A stretch of DNA of 64,000 nt, from the NCBI RefSeq assembly GCF_021233055.1, contig NZ_CP089538.1:3178501-3242500 (forward strand). Direction: 5' to 3'. Made by a program: the position numbers and the translations under genes. Under the pieces are notes generated by a model. That model ran no database searches, was not told the origin of the DNA, and saw nothing but the letters and a program-made list of their open reading frames with translations. This DNA comes from Spirosoma oryzicola (GTDB taxonomy: Bacteria > Bacteroidota > Bacteroidia > Cytophagales > Spirosomataceae). Of this stretch, positions 51,799-59,673 are shown one piece after another (position 1 is the stretch's first letter; the number at the start of each line of letters is the position of its first letter).

Positions 51799-53094
51799 AT
51801 GCAGTTTTTCGCCTTTCCAATCCGCCTTTCGCCCATTTTTTTCTGCTTATTCCTAACCCTTTTGACCGGATCTTTCGTCCAGGCGCAGTCCGACAGCCTT
51901 TCGTACGGCACTATCCCACAGGAAGAAATCGCAACGGGTAACGATCCAAAATTTACGCTGTTCGATGACGCTTTTTACCAGAACCAACTTTTTTTGCTGG
52001 GCGAATCGCACGGCGTCCAGAAGCCACAGGAAGTTGATTTTGACTTGCTCAAACACCTGAATCGAAAGCTGGGCATCCGCTATTACATTGCCGAGGTAGA
52101 CGCGACCAAAGCGCATTACCTGAACGACTACCTCAAAACTGGCGACGACGCGACCCTGAAGAAGGTATTCAGGAGCTGGGTCCAGCAGACAGCCCAGTGG
52201 GCGAATAAGGATTTCTTCCGGAAGATTCAGAAAATCCGGGCGTTGAACCAAACGCTTCCCGCTCAGCGCCAGATTCAGTTTGTCGGTATCGACCGCATCC
52301 AAGACAACGCGCTGGTAGCCGAACACCTGACCGAACTGATACGCGGTAAAAAGCTACCCAAAGCCGCCCAGTCACTGGCCGACTCGCTTGTTCAAAAGCT
52401 GACGAAAAAAGACGCCGACAGTTTGGCCGCCAACCTAGCGTTGACCTGGCTTGACGATTGGAAAAAGAACGAAAAAGCCTACCAGAAAACGTTTGGTCCC
52501 CAAGCGCCTACCCTTCACCATCTGCTGACGAACGTCGGTTATCTGCAAACCATCAAAAGCCGCGAAGTAACGATTTTCACGAATTTCAAAACGCTGTTAC
52601 CAACGCTGAACAACGAAAAGCTGTACGGATTCTGGGGCTTTTTTCATGTGTTGCAAAGTCCGCTGACGAACCGGACAAAATCGTTTGCCTGTATGCTGAA
52701 AGAATCCGACCTGTATCTGCACGACAAGATTGTATCAATCACCTTCAGCTACCTGGACTCCTACTCGATGGTACCAACGGCTTTTCTGCCTCCTTTCTGG
52801 CAGGATAAAGGTAAGCCCTACACACGCCTTGACAAGTTCAACAACGACAGTGAGTTGATGCAATCCGAAGGAACCGGTGCCATGCGAGCCGCTACCCGTC
52901 CAAACACCCTGACGCTCTTTGCCGTCGACCGACCCGGTTCATTCGCCCGGACGACGCCTATCCGTGTAAAGTACGCTCCCTACATGCCGAAGTCGCAGCA
53001 GATCCAGTTCGATCCCAAGCTACCGACAACGGCTTATTTTCAGTATGTCATTCTGGTCCGCAACTCGGATATGACAGAGCCGTTGGTTTTTTGA
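51799..53094 (+). CDS. EreA/ChaN/TraB-superfamily-like exported protein
   Basis: A 431-residue exported protein (signal peptide about 1-30, FVQAQ). The motif LFLLGESHGVQKPQ (GESHG at 68-72) and the following IRYYIAEVDATKAHYLNDYL and IQFVGIDRIQ resemble the erythromycin esterase / ChaN / TraB fold, whose members are hydrolases or haem-binding proteins. Activity is unknown. The last 70 residues are strand-rich (RVKYAPYMP, FDPKLPTTAYFQYVILVRNSD). A diverged copy of this C-terminus lies at 54056-54155 beyond the CPBP gene, part of a flank duplication. ATG at 51799 begins the signal peptide; an upstream TTG is rejected. Confidence 0.75.
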   Translation: MQFFAFPIRLSPIFFCLFLTLLTGSFVQAQSDSLSYGTIPQEEIATGNDPKFTLFDDAFYQNQLFLLGESHGVQKPQEVDFDLLKHLNRKLGIRYYIAEVDATKAHYLNDYLKTGDDATLKKVFRSWVQQTAQWANKDFFRKIQKIRALNQTLPAQRQIQFVGIDRIQDNALVAEHLTELIRGKKLPKAAQSLADSLVQKLTKKDADSLAANLALTWLDDWKKNEKAYQKTFGPQAPTLHHLLTNVGYLQTIKSREVTIFTNFKTLLPTLNNEKLYGFWGFFHVLQSPLTNRTKSFACMLKESDLYLHDKIVSITFSYLDSYSMVPTAFLPPFWQDKGKPYTRLDKFNNDSELMQSEGTGAMRAATRPNTLTLFAVDRPGSFARTTPIRVKYAPYMPKSQQIQFDPKLPTTAYFQYVILVRNSDMTEPLVF

Positions 53095-53099
53095 TCAAC

Positions 53100-53192
53100 C
53101 AGACGAGTTACGCCAAACACCCTGTTTCGATCCGGGCAGAATGCCTTTCGCGGGTTCTTGATTCGGTATAAAACATGCTGGAAGCCAGGCAC
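53100..53192 (-). pseudogene. Fragment of an SMP-30-like 3' end (diverged copy)
   Basis: These bases align with the 3' end of the SMP-30 gene at 54180-54270: shared CGATCCGGGCAG, CCTTTCGCG and CATGCTGGAAGCCAG, in the same orientation. Small indels shift the frame, so it is a decayed remnant. Together with 52986-53099 it forms the left copy of a direct repeat of about 207 nt (52986-53192 against 54056-54270). Confidence 0.75.
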
Positions 53193-53328
53193 AGTTCAGT
53201 ACTACACAATGCGAACCGGGACGCTGGTGCGGTGTGCCTTTCGCAGTAGACGTTCGACAGACGGCAAGTGGGGACAGTAGTATCACCAGACAACAAAAAT
53301 AACGTAGGCAGGCCAAAAACAATCCACT

Positions 53329-54042
53329 ATGAAAACAGGCAAATTAAACTTCGACAAGGCAGTCACCCTAAAAATCACCTTATACTTTGTTTTAGCCTTT
53401 GGCATTTCCTATTGCTTACATCTACTTCAAACTATTTTGCCTTTACACGGAATCAAGTGGATTTTGAATGTCGGATTCTGACCATTCTTATCAGCAATAG
53501 TGGTAAGTTTTCTGTATAAAACCCCTCTAAAAGTAGAATTTTTCAGTAAAACCAAATGGGTTAGAAAAATTGAATTTGTTGGACTTGGCCTATTTTTCAT
53601 CGGCACAATCATCAACAATATCGTACTAGGTAAGACCGATTATTCGCTGATTATTTTGTGGTCGGTATATGCCCTCTACTACACACTGTTAGAGGAATTG
53701 GGATGGCGGGTTTTCTTAGGAAATGAACTCAGTAAATATTCATTTTTAACTGTAGTTTTAATAAGTACGGTACTTTGGTTTACTTGGCATTACTCATTTC
53801 CAAATCGGCTTATAACGGAAAATCCATTCCAATTCTTAGTACTGATTGCGGCAGGAAGTGCAGGGATGGCCGAATTTTACAGAAAAACAAAATCCTGGAT
53901 GCTTGTAGCCCTTACGCACGCTCTCGTTAATGTGAACCCACCAAGCCTACCAACATTGATTATTTTTTTAGTTGTAATAATTGGGCTGTTGACGTTTCAT
54001 GAAAGTAAAAACAAGAAAGCGAATGTAACCTGTCTACGGTGA
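53329..54042 (+). pseudogene. CPBP-family intramembrane protease gene interrupted by an in-frame TGA
   Basis: The frame runs from ATG at 53329 to the stop at 54040-54042 (237 codons) but holds a TGA at codon 51 (53479-53481), where a TGG Trp would keep the hydrophobic stretch going. After it the same frame continues with all three CPBP motifs: EExxxR (EELGWR, codons 122-127), FxxxH (FTWH, His154) and HxxxN (HALVN, His197). The family cleaves membrane or prenylated proteins or serves bacteriocin self-immunity. It is clearly AT-richer than its neighbours (one counted 60-nt line, 53761-53820, has 22 G/C), and it lies between duplicated flanks. Restart at GTG 53500 would give a shortened protein without the first segment. 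Either nonsense-mutated or recently acquired; classed as pseudogene with caution. Confidence 0.75.
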
Positions 54043-54055
54043 AAGCATGGACCCA

Positions 54056-54155
54056 GCCCAAATCGCGGCAGATCCAGTTTGATCTCAAGCTACCAACAAC
54101 GGCTTGTTTCCAGTACGTTATTTTGGTTCAAAACTCGGCCATAAGGAGCCATTAA
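54056..54155 (+). pseudogene. Fragment of an EreA/ChaN-like gene 3' end (diverged copy)
   Basis: Translation gives RQIQFDLKLPTTACFQYV..., matching the C-terminus of the gene ending at 53094 (QQIQFDPKLPTTAYFQYV...). By hand, 64 of 77 nt agree (52993-53069 against 54063-54139, about 83%) and most changes are synonymous. There is no start or upstream part. It is the right copy of the flank repeat and runs into the intact SMP-30 gene end. Confidence 0.8.
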
Positions 54156-54194
54156 CTCCCGAATTAACCCGAAGAAAAGAACACGACGAACGCC

Positions 54195-55229
54195 TTACTT
54201 CGATCCGGGCAGGATCCCTTTCGCGTTGGTTTTGATCCGGCACAAAAACATGCTGGAAGCCAGATACAGCGTCGAACCGTCGTCACCCCAGGCGCAGTTG
54301 GAAATAACCTCACCCGTGTCGATGCGGCCAATTAGTTTACCGGCTGGCGATATAATCAATAAGCCGCCGGGCCCCGATGTCCAGAGGTTGCCGTCCCGGT
54401 CTGTTTTAAGGCCGTCGAACACTTCTTTGGGGCGAAATTTTGGCAGTGACGACCCATCGTAGAAAACCCGGCCTTTGCCAACGGAACCGTCAGCGACTAC
54501 GGGATAGGCCATGATCAGCGGCTTTGTCGAATCGGACTGCGACACGAACAGCGTCTTGCCATCGGCTGAAAAAGCCAGTCCGTTCGGTAAAGCCAGGTCT
54601 TTGATCAAGAGCGTTACCGTCCCGTTCGGCGCATAGCGGTAAACGCCATTGACGGTTGTTTCCTTGCCGGGATCTTTGTCCTGCTGCGGCAACCCATACG
54701 GCGGATCGCTAAAATACAGGCTGCCGTTGGTATGAGCCACCACGTCGTTGGGACTACTGTACCGTTTACCCTGCGCATTGTCAGTGAGCGTTCGTTTACC
54801 GCCCTTACCCCGTAGCGGCATGGCCGCAATTCGCCGGTCGCCATGATCGCAGACGATTAGTTGTCCTTTTGAGTCGACGGTCATGCCGTTGCTGCCGGGT
54901 TCTTCGCTATACGGCAGTCGGCCCGTATAGCCGTTATGCTCGACAAACTTCGACAAGCCCGTTTTGGGCGACCACTTATAGGTGGTTTGCGCTTTGGTTT
55001 CATTCACGAGCAGATAGCTGCTGTCGCGTACCCAGACGGGACCTTCCAGATGCCCGAACCCAGACGCGATGATTTCAATTTTGGCATCGGACGGAATAAG
55101 TCGGTTTACTTGCGGATCGATCCGGACAACCTGGCCAATGGTTGCGTATGGCTGGTTTTGTGCCACGGCCAGCCCACCAATAAAGAGCTGACTGACTACT
55201 ATGATTGTAGCGTATTTCGAATAGTTCAT
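54195..55229 (-). CDS. SMP-30/gluconolactonase-family lactonase
   Basis: A 344-residue exported six-bladed propeller (signal peptide about 1-24, LAVAQ). Family segments visible: GHLEGPVWVRDSSYLLVNE with the metal-binding Glu, NGMTVDSKGQLIVCDHGDRRI, SPNDVVAHTNGSLYFSDPPYG (Asn and Asp metal ligands) and LPNGLAFSADGKTLFVSQSD. The family hydrolyses aldonolactones, the products of sugar dehydrogenases such as the PQQ paralogues in this window. The stop is next to the duplicated junction described for 52986-54270, but this copy is intact. ATG at 55229 begins the signal peptide. Confidence 0.88.
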   Translation of the reverse strand: MNYSKYATIIVVSQLFIGGLAVAQNQPYATIGQVVRIDPQVNRLIPSDAKIEIIASGFGHLEGPVWVRDSSYLLVNETKAQTTYKWSPKTGLSKFVEHNGYTGRLPYSEEPGSNGMTVDSKGQLIVCDHGDRRIAAMPLRGKGGKRTLTDNAQGKRYSSPNDVVAHTNGSLYFSDPPYGLPQQDKDPGKETTVNGVYRYAPNGTVTLLIKDLALPNGLAFSADGKTLFVSQSDSTKPLIMAYPVVADGSVGKGRVFYDGSSLPKFRPKEVFDGLKTDRDGNLWTSGPGGLLIISPAGKLIGRIDTGEVISNCAWGDDGSTLYLASSMFLCRIKTNAKGILPGSK

Positions 55230-55399
55230 AACGTTGATTAGGCTCACGCACGTCGATCTTCAACTGTCTGCTGAACGGCGAAGTTTAGGCGATATGACCG
55301 AACCTTAGCGAATGGAACGGACGACCAGGATGGCGTAAATTCCATAAACCTTCTCTTCTGTCCGGCGTTACATCCGTATTCTTTACGTCTGAGGTTTAT

Positions 55400-56482
55400 A
55401 TGAAAACTCCGCTCCTTACTGCGTTGCTTCTATCAAGTAGTTACAGCTTGTTCGCGCAACCGGCTCTATCGCCAAAACTCGAAACCGTTGCCGAATTCGG
55501 AAAACATCAGCCTATTGGCGTAGGTGTGTCGAAGGAAAACCGCATTTTTGTTACGTTCCCTAAGACCCCTACCGATTACGATTACGGCCTGGCGGAAATC
55601 GTGAACGGACAGCGTCGTCCTTACCCGAATGAGGAGTGGAACAAGTGGGATTCGCTCAACCCACAGAATCGGTTTATTAACGTGCAGGCGCTGTTCGTTG
55701 ATCAGAATAACGCACTTTGGGTACTCGACCCGGCGAATCCCGCCGAACAGCCACCGCTTGTTCAGGGCATCAAACTGATGAAAATCAACCTGGCGACAAA
55801 CCAGGTAGAAAAGATTTATCGCTTCGAAGACATTCCCCGCGAGAAAAGCGCGCTCAACGACGTTCGCGTCGATACACGTCGGCAAGTGGCGTATCTGTCA
55901 GACCCTGGTCGAGCGGCTATTGTCGTACTTGATCTAAACTCGGGGAAAAGCCGCTCATTGCTGGAAGGTGACAAATCGACCAAAGCCGACCCTGATTTTC
56001 ACCTTAAAATCGACGGCAAAGAAGTCCGCGACACCAAAGGAAAATATTTCAGCAGCAACGTCAACGGCATCGCCCTGACCGACGATTTCAAATACCTGTA
56101 TTACCGACCCATCACACAGACAAAATTATTTCGCATTGAAACGCAGTACCTTAACGATCCAAAGTTGAGTCCATCGGAGGTTTCTTCGTACGTTGAAACG
56201 ATGGCCGAAACGGGCGTTTCGCACGGGATGTATTCCGACAAAGCAGGAAACGTGTATCTGACCGATTCGCCCACCAAAGCGGTGCGCTACCTCACCCCCG
56301 ACCGCAAGCTCGAAACGCTCGTCCGCGATAGCCGCCTGCTCTGGCCTGATAGCTTTGGGATCGGCTCGGACGGCTATCTGTACCTGACAGCCGCGCAAAT
56401 TCACCGCACCAAACGCTACAATGACGGCGAAGACAAAGTCGATTACCCGTTCCGTTTATACCGCATGAAGCTACCTAAATAG
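55400..56482 (+). CDS. Major royal jelly protein / yellow-like propeller, exported
   Basis: A 360-residue exported protein (signal peptide about 1-19, LFAQ). The MRJP/yellow family pattern is visible: GVGVSKENRIFVTFPK, PYPNEEWNKWDS, INVQALFVDQNNALWVLDP, LNDVRVDTRRQVAYLSD, SNVNGIALTDDFKYLYYRPI and GMYSDKAGNVYLTDSPTKAV. Bacterial members are of unknown function, thought to bind small amines or sugars by a propeller channel. It follows the SMP-30 lactonase divergently and has a similar propeller fold. Confidence 0.87.
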   Translation: MKTPLLTALLLSSSYSLFAQPALSPKLETVAEFGKHQPIGVGVSKENRIFVTFPKTPTDYDYGLAEIVNGQRRPYPNEEWNKWDSLNPQNRFINVQALFVDQNNALWVLDPANPAEQPPLVQGIKLMKINLATNQVEKIYRFEDIPREKSALNDVRVDTRRQVAYLSDPGRAAIVVLDLNSGKSRSLLEGDKSTKADPDFHLKIDGKEVRDTKGKYFSSNVNGIALTDDFKYLYYRPITQTKLFRIETQYLNDPKLSPSEVSSYVETMAETGVSHGMYSDKAGNVYLTDSPTKAVRYLTPDRKLETLVRDSRLLWPDSFGIGSDGYLYLTAAQIHRTKRYNDGEDKVDYPFRLYRMKLPK

Positions 56483-56615
56483 CCGAAGTCCGGGCTGCTT
56501 CCGGCATACAACGCTAAAGCGACGAGTGGCAATTGGGTCGTACTGTTTGTGAGTAAAAAAAGGGATACAACCCGCTTATAACCCGTAAGCTACTTACTCT
56601 CAACTGCGCTCCTGC

Positions 56616-58502
56616 ATGAAACCGCTATCGCTGCTTCTCGTATTCGTCGCCCTTATACCGCTAACAAAAAATTCCGCTTCCGCGCAGGTCGATCATCTGG
56701 CAACAACGCCCAAACTGGCCGATCACCCACGCATTCTGTTGGGCAAGGGCGAAGAAGACGCGCTCAAACGAACGGTCGGTGCCGACAAAACGTGGGGCAA
56801 GCTTCATCAGGCGATCCTGAACGAGTCGGATGGATTGGTAGCAGCCGCTCCGCTGGAACGCATTCAGGTTGGTCGCCGGTTGCTGTCTACATCCAGGGAA
56901 GCCCTGCGCCGGTTGTTTTTCCTTGCCTACGCCTGGCGAATGACCCATCAGGACAAATACCTGAAACGCGCCGATCAGGAATTGCAAGCGGTGTCGGCTT
57001 TCAGCGATTGGAATCCGTTGCATTTTCTGGACGTGGCCGAAATGACGATGGCCGTTTCGCTCGGCTACGACTGGCTACACAATGACTTATCGGACCAGTC
57101 ACGCTCGGTTATCAAAGAAGCGATTCTCAAAAAAGGGTTGGAGCCATCACTGAATAACCAATACAACAGCTGGCTCAAGGCAAGTCACAACTGGAACCAG
57201 GTTTGCAATGCGGGCATGGCTTACGGAGCACTAGCGATCTACGAAGACCAGCCTGATCTGGCGAAGCGGATTATCAACCGCGCCATTGACTCTATCGTTT
57301 TGCCAATGGGCGATTACAGCCCAAGCGGTGCTTACCCCGAAGGATACGGCTACTGGGGCTACGGAACCAGCTTCAACGTCATGTTTCTGAGCGCAATGGA
57401 AAAAGCGTTCGGCACTGACTTCGGCTTGTCCGCTAAACCGGGCTTTCTGGAAACCGCTGGTTTTATGGAAAACATGACCGGGCCATCGAACAATGCCTTT
57501 AACTTCTCGGATTCCGGTTTGAGTGGTGAGTTGCAACCCGCCATGTTCTGGTTTGCCCAAAAGCGCAACGATCCTTCCTTACTTTGGGTAGAACGCAGCC
57601 GTTTGATGAATAGCGACACCAAGCAACACCTGAAAAACCGACTTCTGCCAGCGGCTATTCTGTGGAGCAACGGTGTTGGCGTATCGACCGTCGCAGAACC
57701 CAAATCGACGATGTGGGTAGGCATGGGTAAAACACCGGTTGCCCTGATGCGAACATCGTGGTCTGACCCCAACGCGATCTACGTGGCGATGAAAGGGGGT
57801 AGTGCGTCAACGAATCACGCCCACATGGATATTGGCTCCTTCGTTATGGAGGCAGACGGGGTTCGCTGGGCGATGGATTTCGGTATGCAGAACTACGAAT
57901 CGCTGGAGTCGAAAGGCGTTGATCTGTGGAATGGCAAGCAGGATTCGCAACGCTGGCAAGTGTTTCGGTACAACAATTTTGCGCACAACACCTTAACGAT
58001 TAACGATCAGCTACAACGTGTCGAGGGGAAAGCACCCCTAACCAGTTCTTCAAAAACGTCTTCGTTTATGAACGTGACAACTGATCTTACCGATATCTAC
58101 AAAGGGGCGCTGCCAAAAGCAAATCGCGGCATTGCGATTGTCGACAAAGCCTACGTCGTTGTTCGGGATGAATTGGAAACGCTGCCCAATGGAACAACGG
58201 CTCGCTGGACCTTGCTTACACCGGCCACCGTTACGATCGTAGACGATAAGACCGTTGAACTAACGAAAGATGGCAAGGTACTCAGGCTGCTGGTACAGGA
58301 ACCCGCCCGCGTAACGCTGAAGACCTGGCCCACCGATCCGCCACATGACTACGACGCGCCAAACCCCGGTACAACACGGGTTGGCTTTGAAACCAAGCTA
58401 CCGGCAAACGCAAAAACAGCACTGACCGTCCTGCTCGTACCCCAGCGGTCAGCTTCCAAAGTCAACCAAGGTGTAAAACCATTACAGCAATGGCCGAAGT
58501 AG
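56616..58502 (+). CDS. Heparinase II/III-like polysaccharide lyase
   Basis: A 628-residue exported enzyme with a signal peptide (about 1-24, ASAQ). The N-terminal (alpha/alpha) toroid (about 60-360) holds NWNQVCNAGMAYGALA, GAYPEGYGYWGYGTSF and FNFSDSG; the C-terminal beta-sandwich begins with GGSASTNHAHMDIGSFVMEADGVRWAMD and goes on with YNNFAHNTLTIND, the heparinase II/III signature (Asn-His-Asn-like catalytic residues). It is likely to cleave uronic-acid polysaccharides such as alginate or heparin-like glycans by beta-elimination; the exact substrate cannot be read. Confidence 0.87.
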   Translation: MKPLSLLLVFVALIPLTKNSASAQVDHLATTPKLADHPRILLGKGEEDALKRTVGADKTWGKLHQAILNESDGLVAAAPLERIQVGRRLLSTSREALRRLFFLAYAWRMTHQDKYLKRADQELQAVSAFSDWNPLHFLDVAEMTMAVSLGYDWLHNDLSDQSRSVIKEAILKKGLEPSLNNQYNSWLKASHNWNQVCNAGMAYGALAIYEDQPDLAKRIINRAIDSIVLPMGDYSPSGAYPEGYGYWGYGTSFNVMFLSAMEKAFGTDFGLSAKPGFLETAGFMENMTGPSNNAFNFSDSGLSGELQPAMFWFAQKRNDPSLLWVERSRLMNSDTKQHLKNRLLPAAILWSNGVGVSTVAEPKSTMWVGMGKTPVALMRTSWSDPNAIYVAMKGGSASTNHAHMDIGSFVMEADGVRWAMDFGMQNYESLESKGVDLWNGKQDSQRWQVFRYNNFAHNTLTINDQLQRVEGKAPLTSSSKTSSFMNVTTDLTDIYKGALPKANRGIAIVDKAYVVVRDELETLPNGTTARWTLLTPATVTIVDDKTVELTKDGKVLRLLVQEPARVTLKTWPTDPPHDYDAPNPGTTRVGFETKLPANAKTALTVLLVPQRSASKVNQGVKPLQQWPK

Positions 58503-58635
58503 CCCCTGCATTCATGCCCGGTTAACGAACAAAACCAGGCTGAACACGAATATCCGGGTTACTTTCTTAATTTTTTGCAATTCTCCCGTGATCTTTGTTG
58601 GCTTCTGCTGTTTATCGTTTTATACAAAGTGCCTC

Positions 58636-59523
58636 ATGGACGCATCAACGCTAGAACCTCATAAAGCCAAACGGGGGGAGAAAACAACACTCGTCGGTAT
58701 TTTTGTCAACATTGGCCTCGTCCTGGTGAAAGGGCTTGCGGGTTGGTTAGGTCATTCGTACGCGCTCATCGCCGACGCGATGGAATCGGCCACGGATATT
58801 GTCACCTCGCTTTTTGTGTGGGTAGGTTTGCGTACTGCGTCCAAAGCGCCCGATCAGAACCATCCCTTCGGCCACGGAAAAGCCGAACCGCTGGCCGCTA
58901 TTGTCGTCTCCATGGCGCTGGTGGGAGCGGCTATTTTGATTGCGGTCCAAAGTATTCAGAACATTCAGGTGCCGCACGCTATTCCCGCTCCATTTACGTT
59001 GTTTGTGCTGGCGGGGGTTGTGGTGGTCAAAGAGGTGTTGTTTCGGCGCATTGCCAAAGTGGGAGCCGAGGTTGATAGCAGCGCCGTGAAAGCAGACGCC
59101 TGGCACCATCGCAGCGACGCCATTACGTCGTTAACGGCATTTGTGGGAATCAGCATCGCCCTGATTGGTGGACCGGGTTACGAAAGTGCGGACGACTGGG
59201 CAGCTTTGCTGGCATCGGGCTTTATTTTTTTCAATGCCTACCAGATTTTCCGGCCTTCGTTTGGCGAGATTATGGACGAAGCACCCGCTGGCGACTGGGA
59301 ACAGGAACTGACAACCATCGCCATGACCGTGCCTCAGGTAAAAGGCATTGAAAAATTCAGGGTTCGCAAAACAGGATTTGAGTATTTCATCGACCTGCAC
59401 CTCACCGTACCCGGTACGTTGACCGTTAGTCAGGGCCATGAAATTGCCCATGCCGTGAAAGCCGCCATCATGGAAGCCAAACCAGCCGTGTACGATGTGC
59501 TGGTTCATATCGAACCGGCCTGA
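58636..59523 (+). CDS. Cation diffusion facilitator (CDF) metal transporter
   Basis: A 295-residue, six-segment inner-membrane protein of the CDF family that exports zinc, iron or manganese in exchange for protons. Segment 2 has YALIADAMESATDIVTSLF, the metal-site pattern DxxxS...D in a variant form; HPFGHGKAEPLAA in the loop, DAWHHRSDAITS in segment 5 and the C-terminal dimerisation domain (GIEKFRVRKTGFEYFIDLHLTV, GHEIAHAVKAAI) are present. Residues at the site are ADAMES/D in segment 2 and HRSD in segment 5, as in FieF-like members. ATG at 58636 is chosen over the GTG at 58588. Confidence 0.9.
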   Translation: MDASTLEPHKAKRGEKTTLVGIFVNIGLVLVKGLAGWLGHSYALIADAMESATDIVTSLFVWVGLRTASKAPDQNHPFGHGKAEPLAAIVVSMALVGAAILIAVQSIQNIQVPHAIPAPFTLFVLAGVVVVKEVLFRRIAKVGAEVDSSAVKADAWHHRSDAITSLTAFVGISIALIGGPGYESADDWAALLASGFIFFNAYQIFRPSFGEIMDEAPAGDWEQELTTIAMTVPQVKGIEKFRVRKTGFEYFIDLHLTVPGTLTVSQGHEIAHAVKAAIMEAKPAVYDVLVHIEPA

Positions 59524-59673
59524 AACCTTTCCGTTCTGCCCTTGTGTTGGAAAAGTAGAACATTCATGCATGGAATCATTCACAAAAATGTAGCAAACAA
59601 GCACGTTTGTCCGATTACGTGCTGACCTTTGCAGCTTAGTGCCAGTACCTTCCTTTTTTTATTGCTCAACTCT

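Noticed and set aside
53095..53322. 75-codon minus-strand open frame
   Set aside because: Part of it is a frame-shifted remnant of the SMP-30 gene end, and the rest has no coding features.
58574..58597. TTTG and GATCTTTG before the CDF transporter considered as a promoter
   Set aside because: The spacing of 12 nt is too short for the Bacteroidota consensus and the first base of the -7 element does not match.
59606..59631. TTTG and GACCTTTG before the TonB receptor considered as a promoter
   Set aside because: Spacing of about 14 nt and a mismatch in the -7 element; only weak support.
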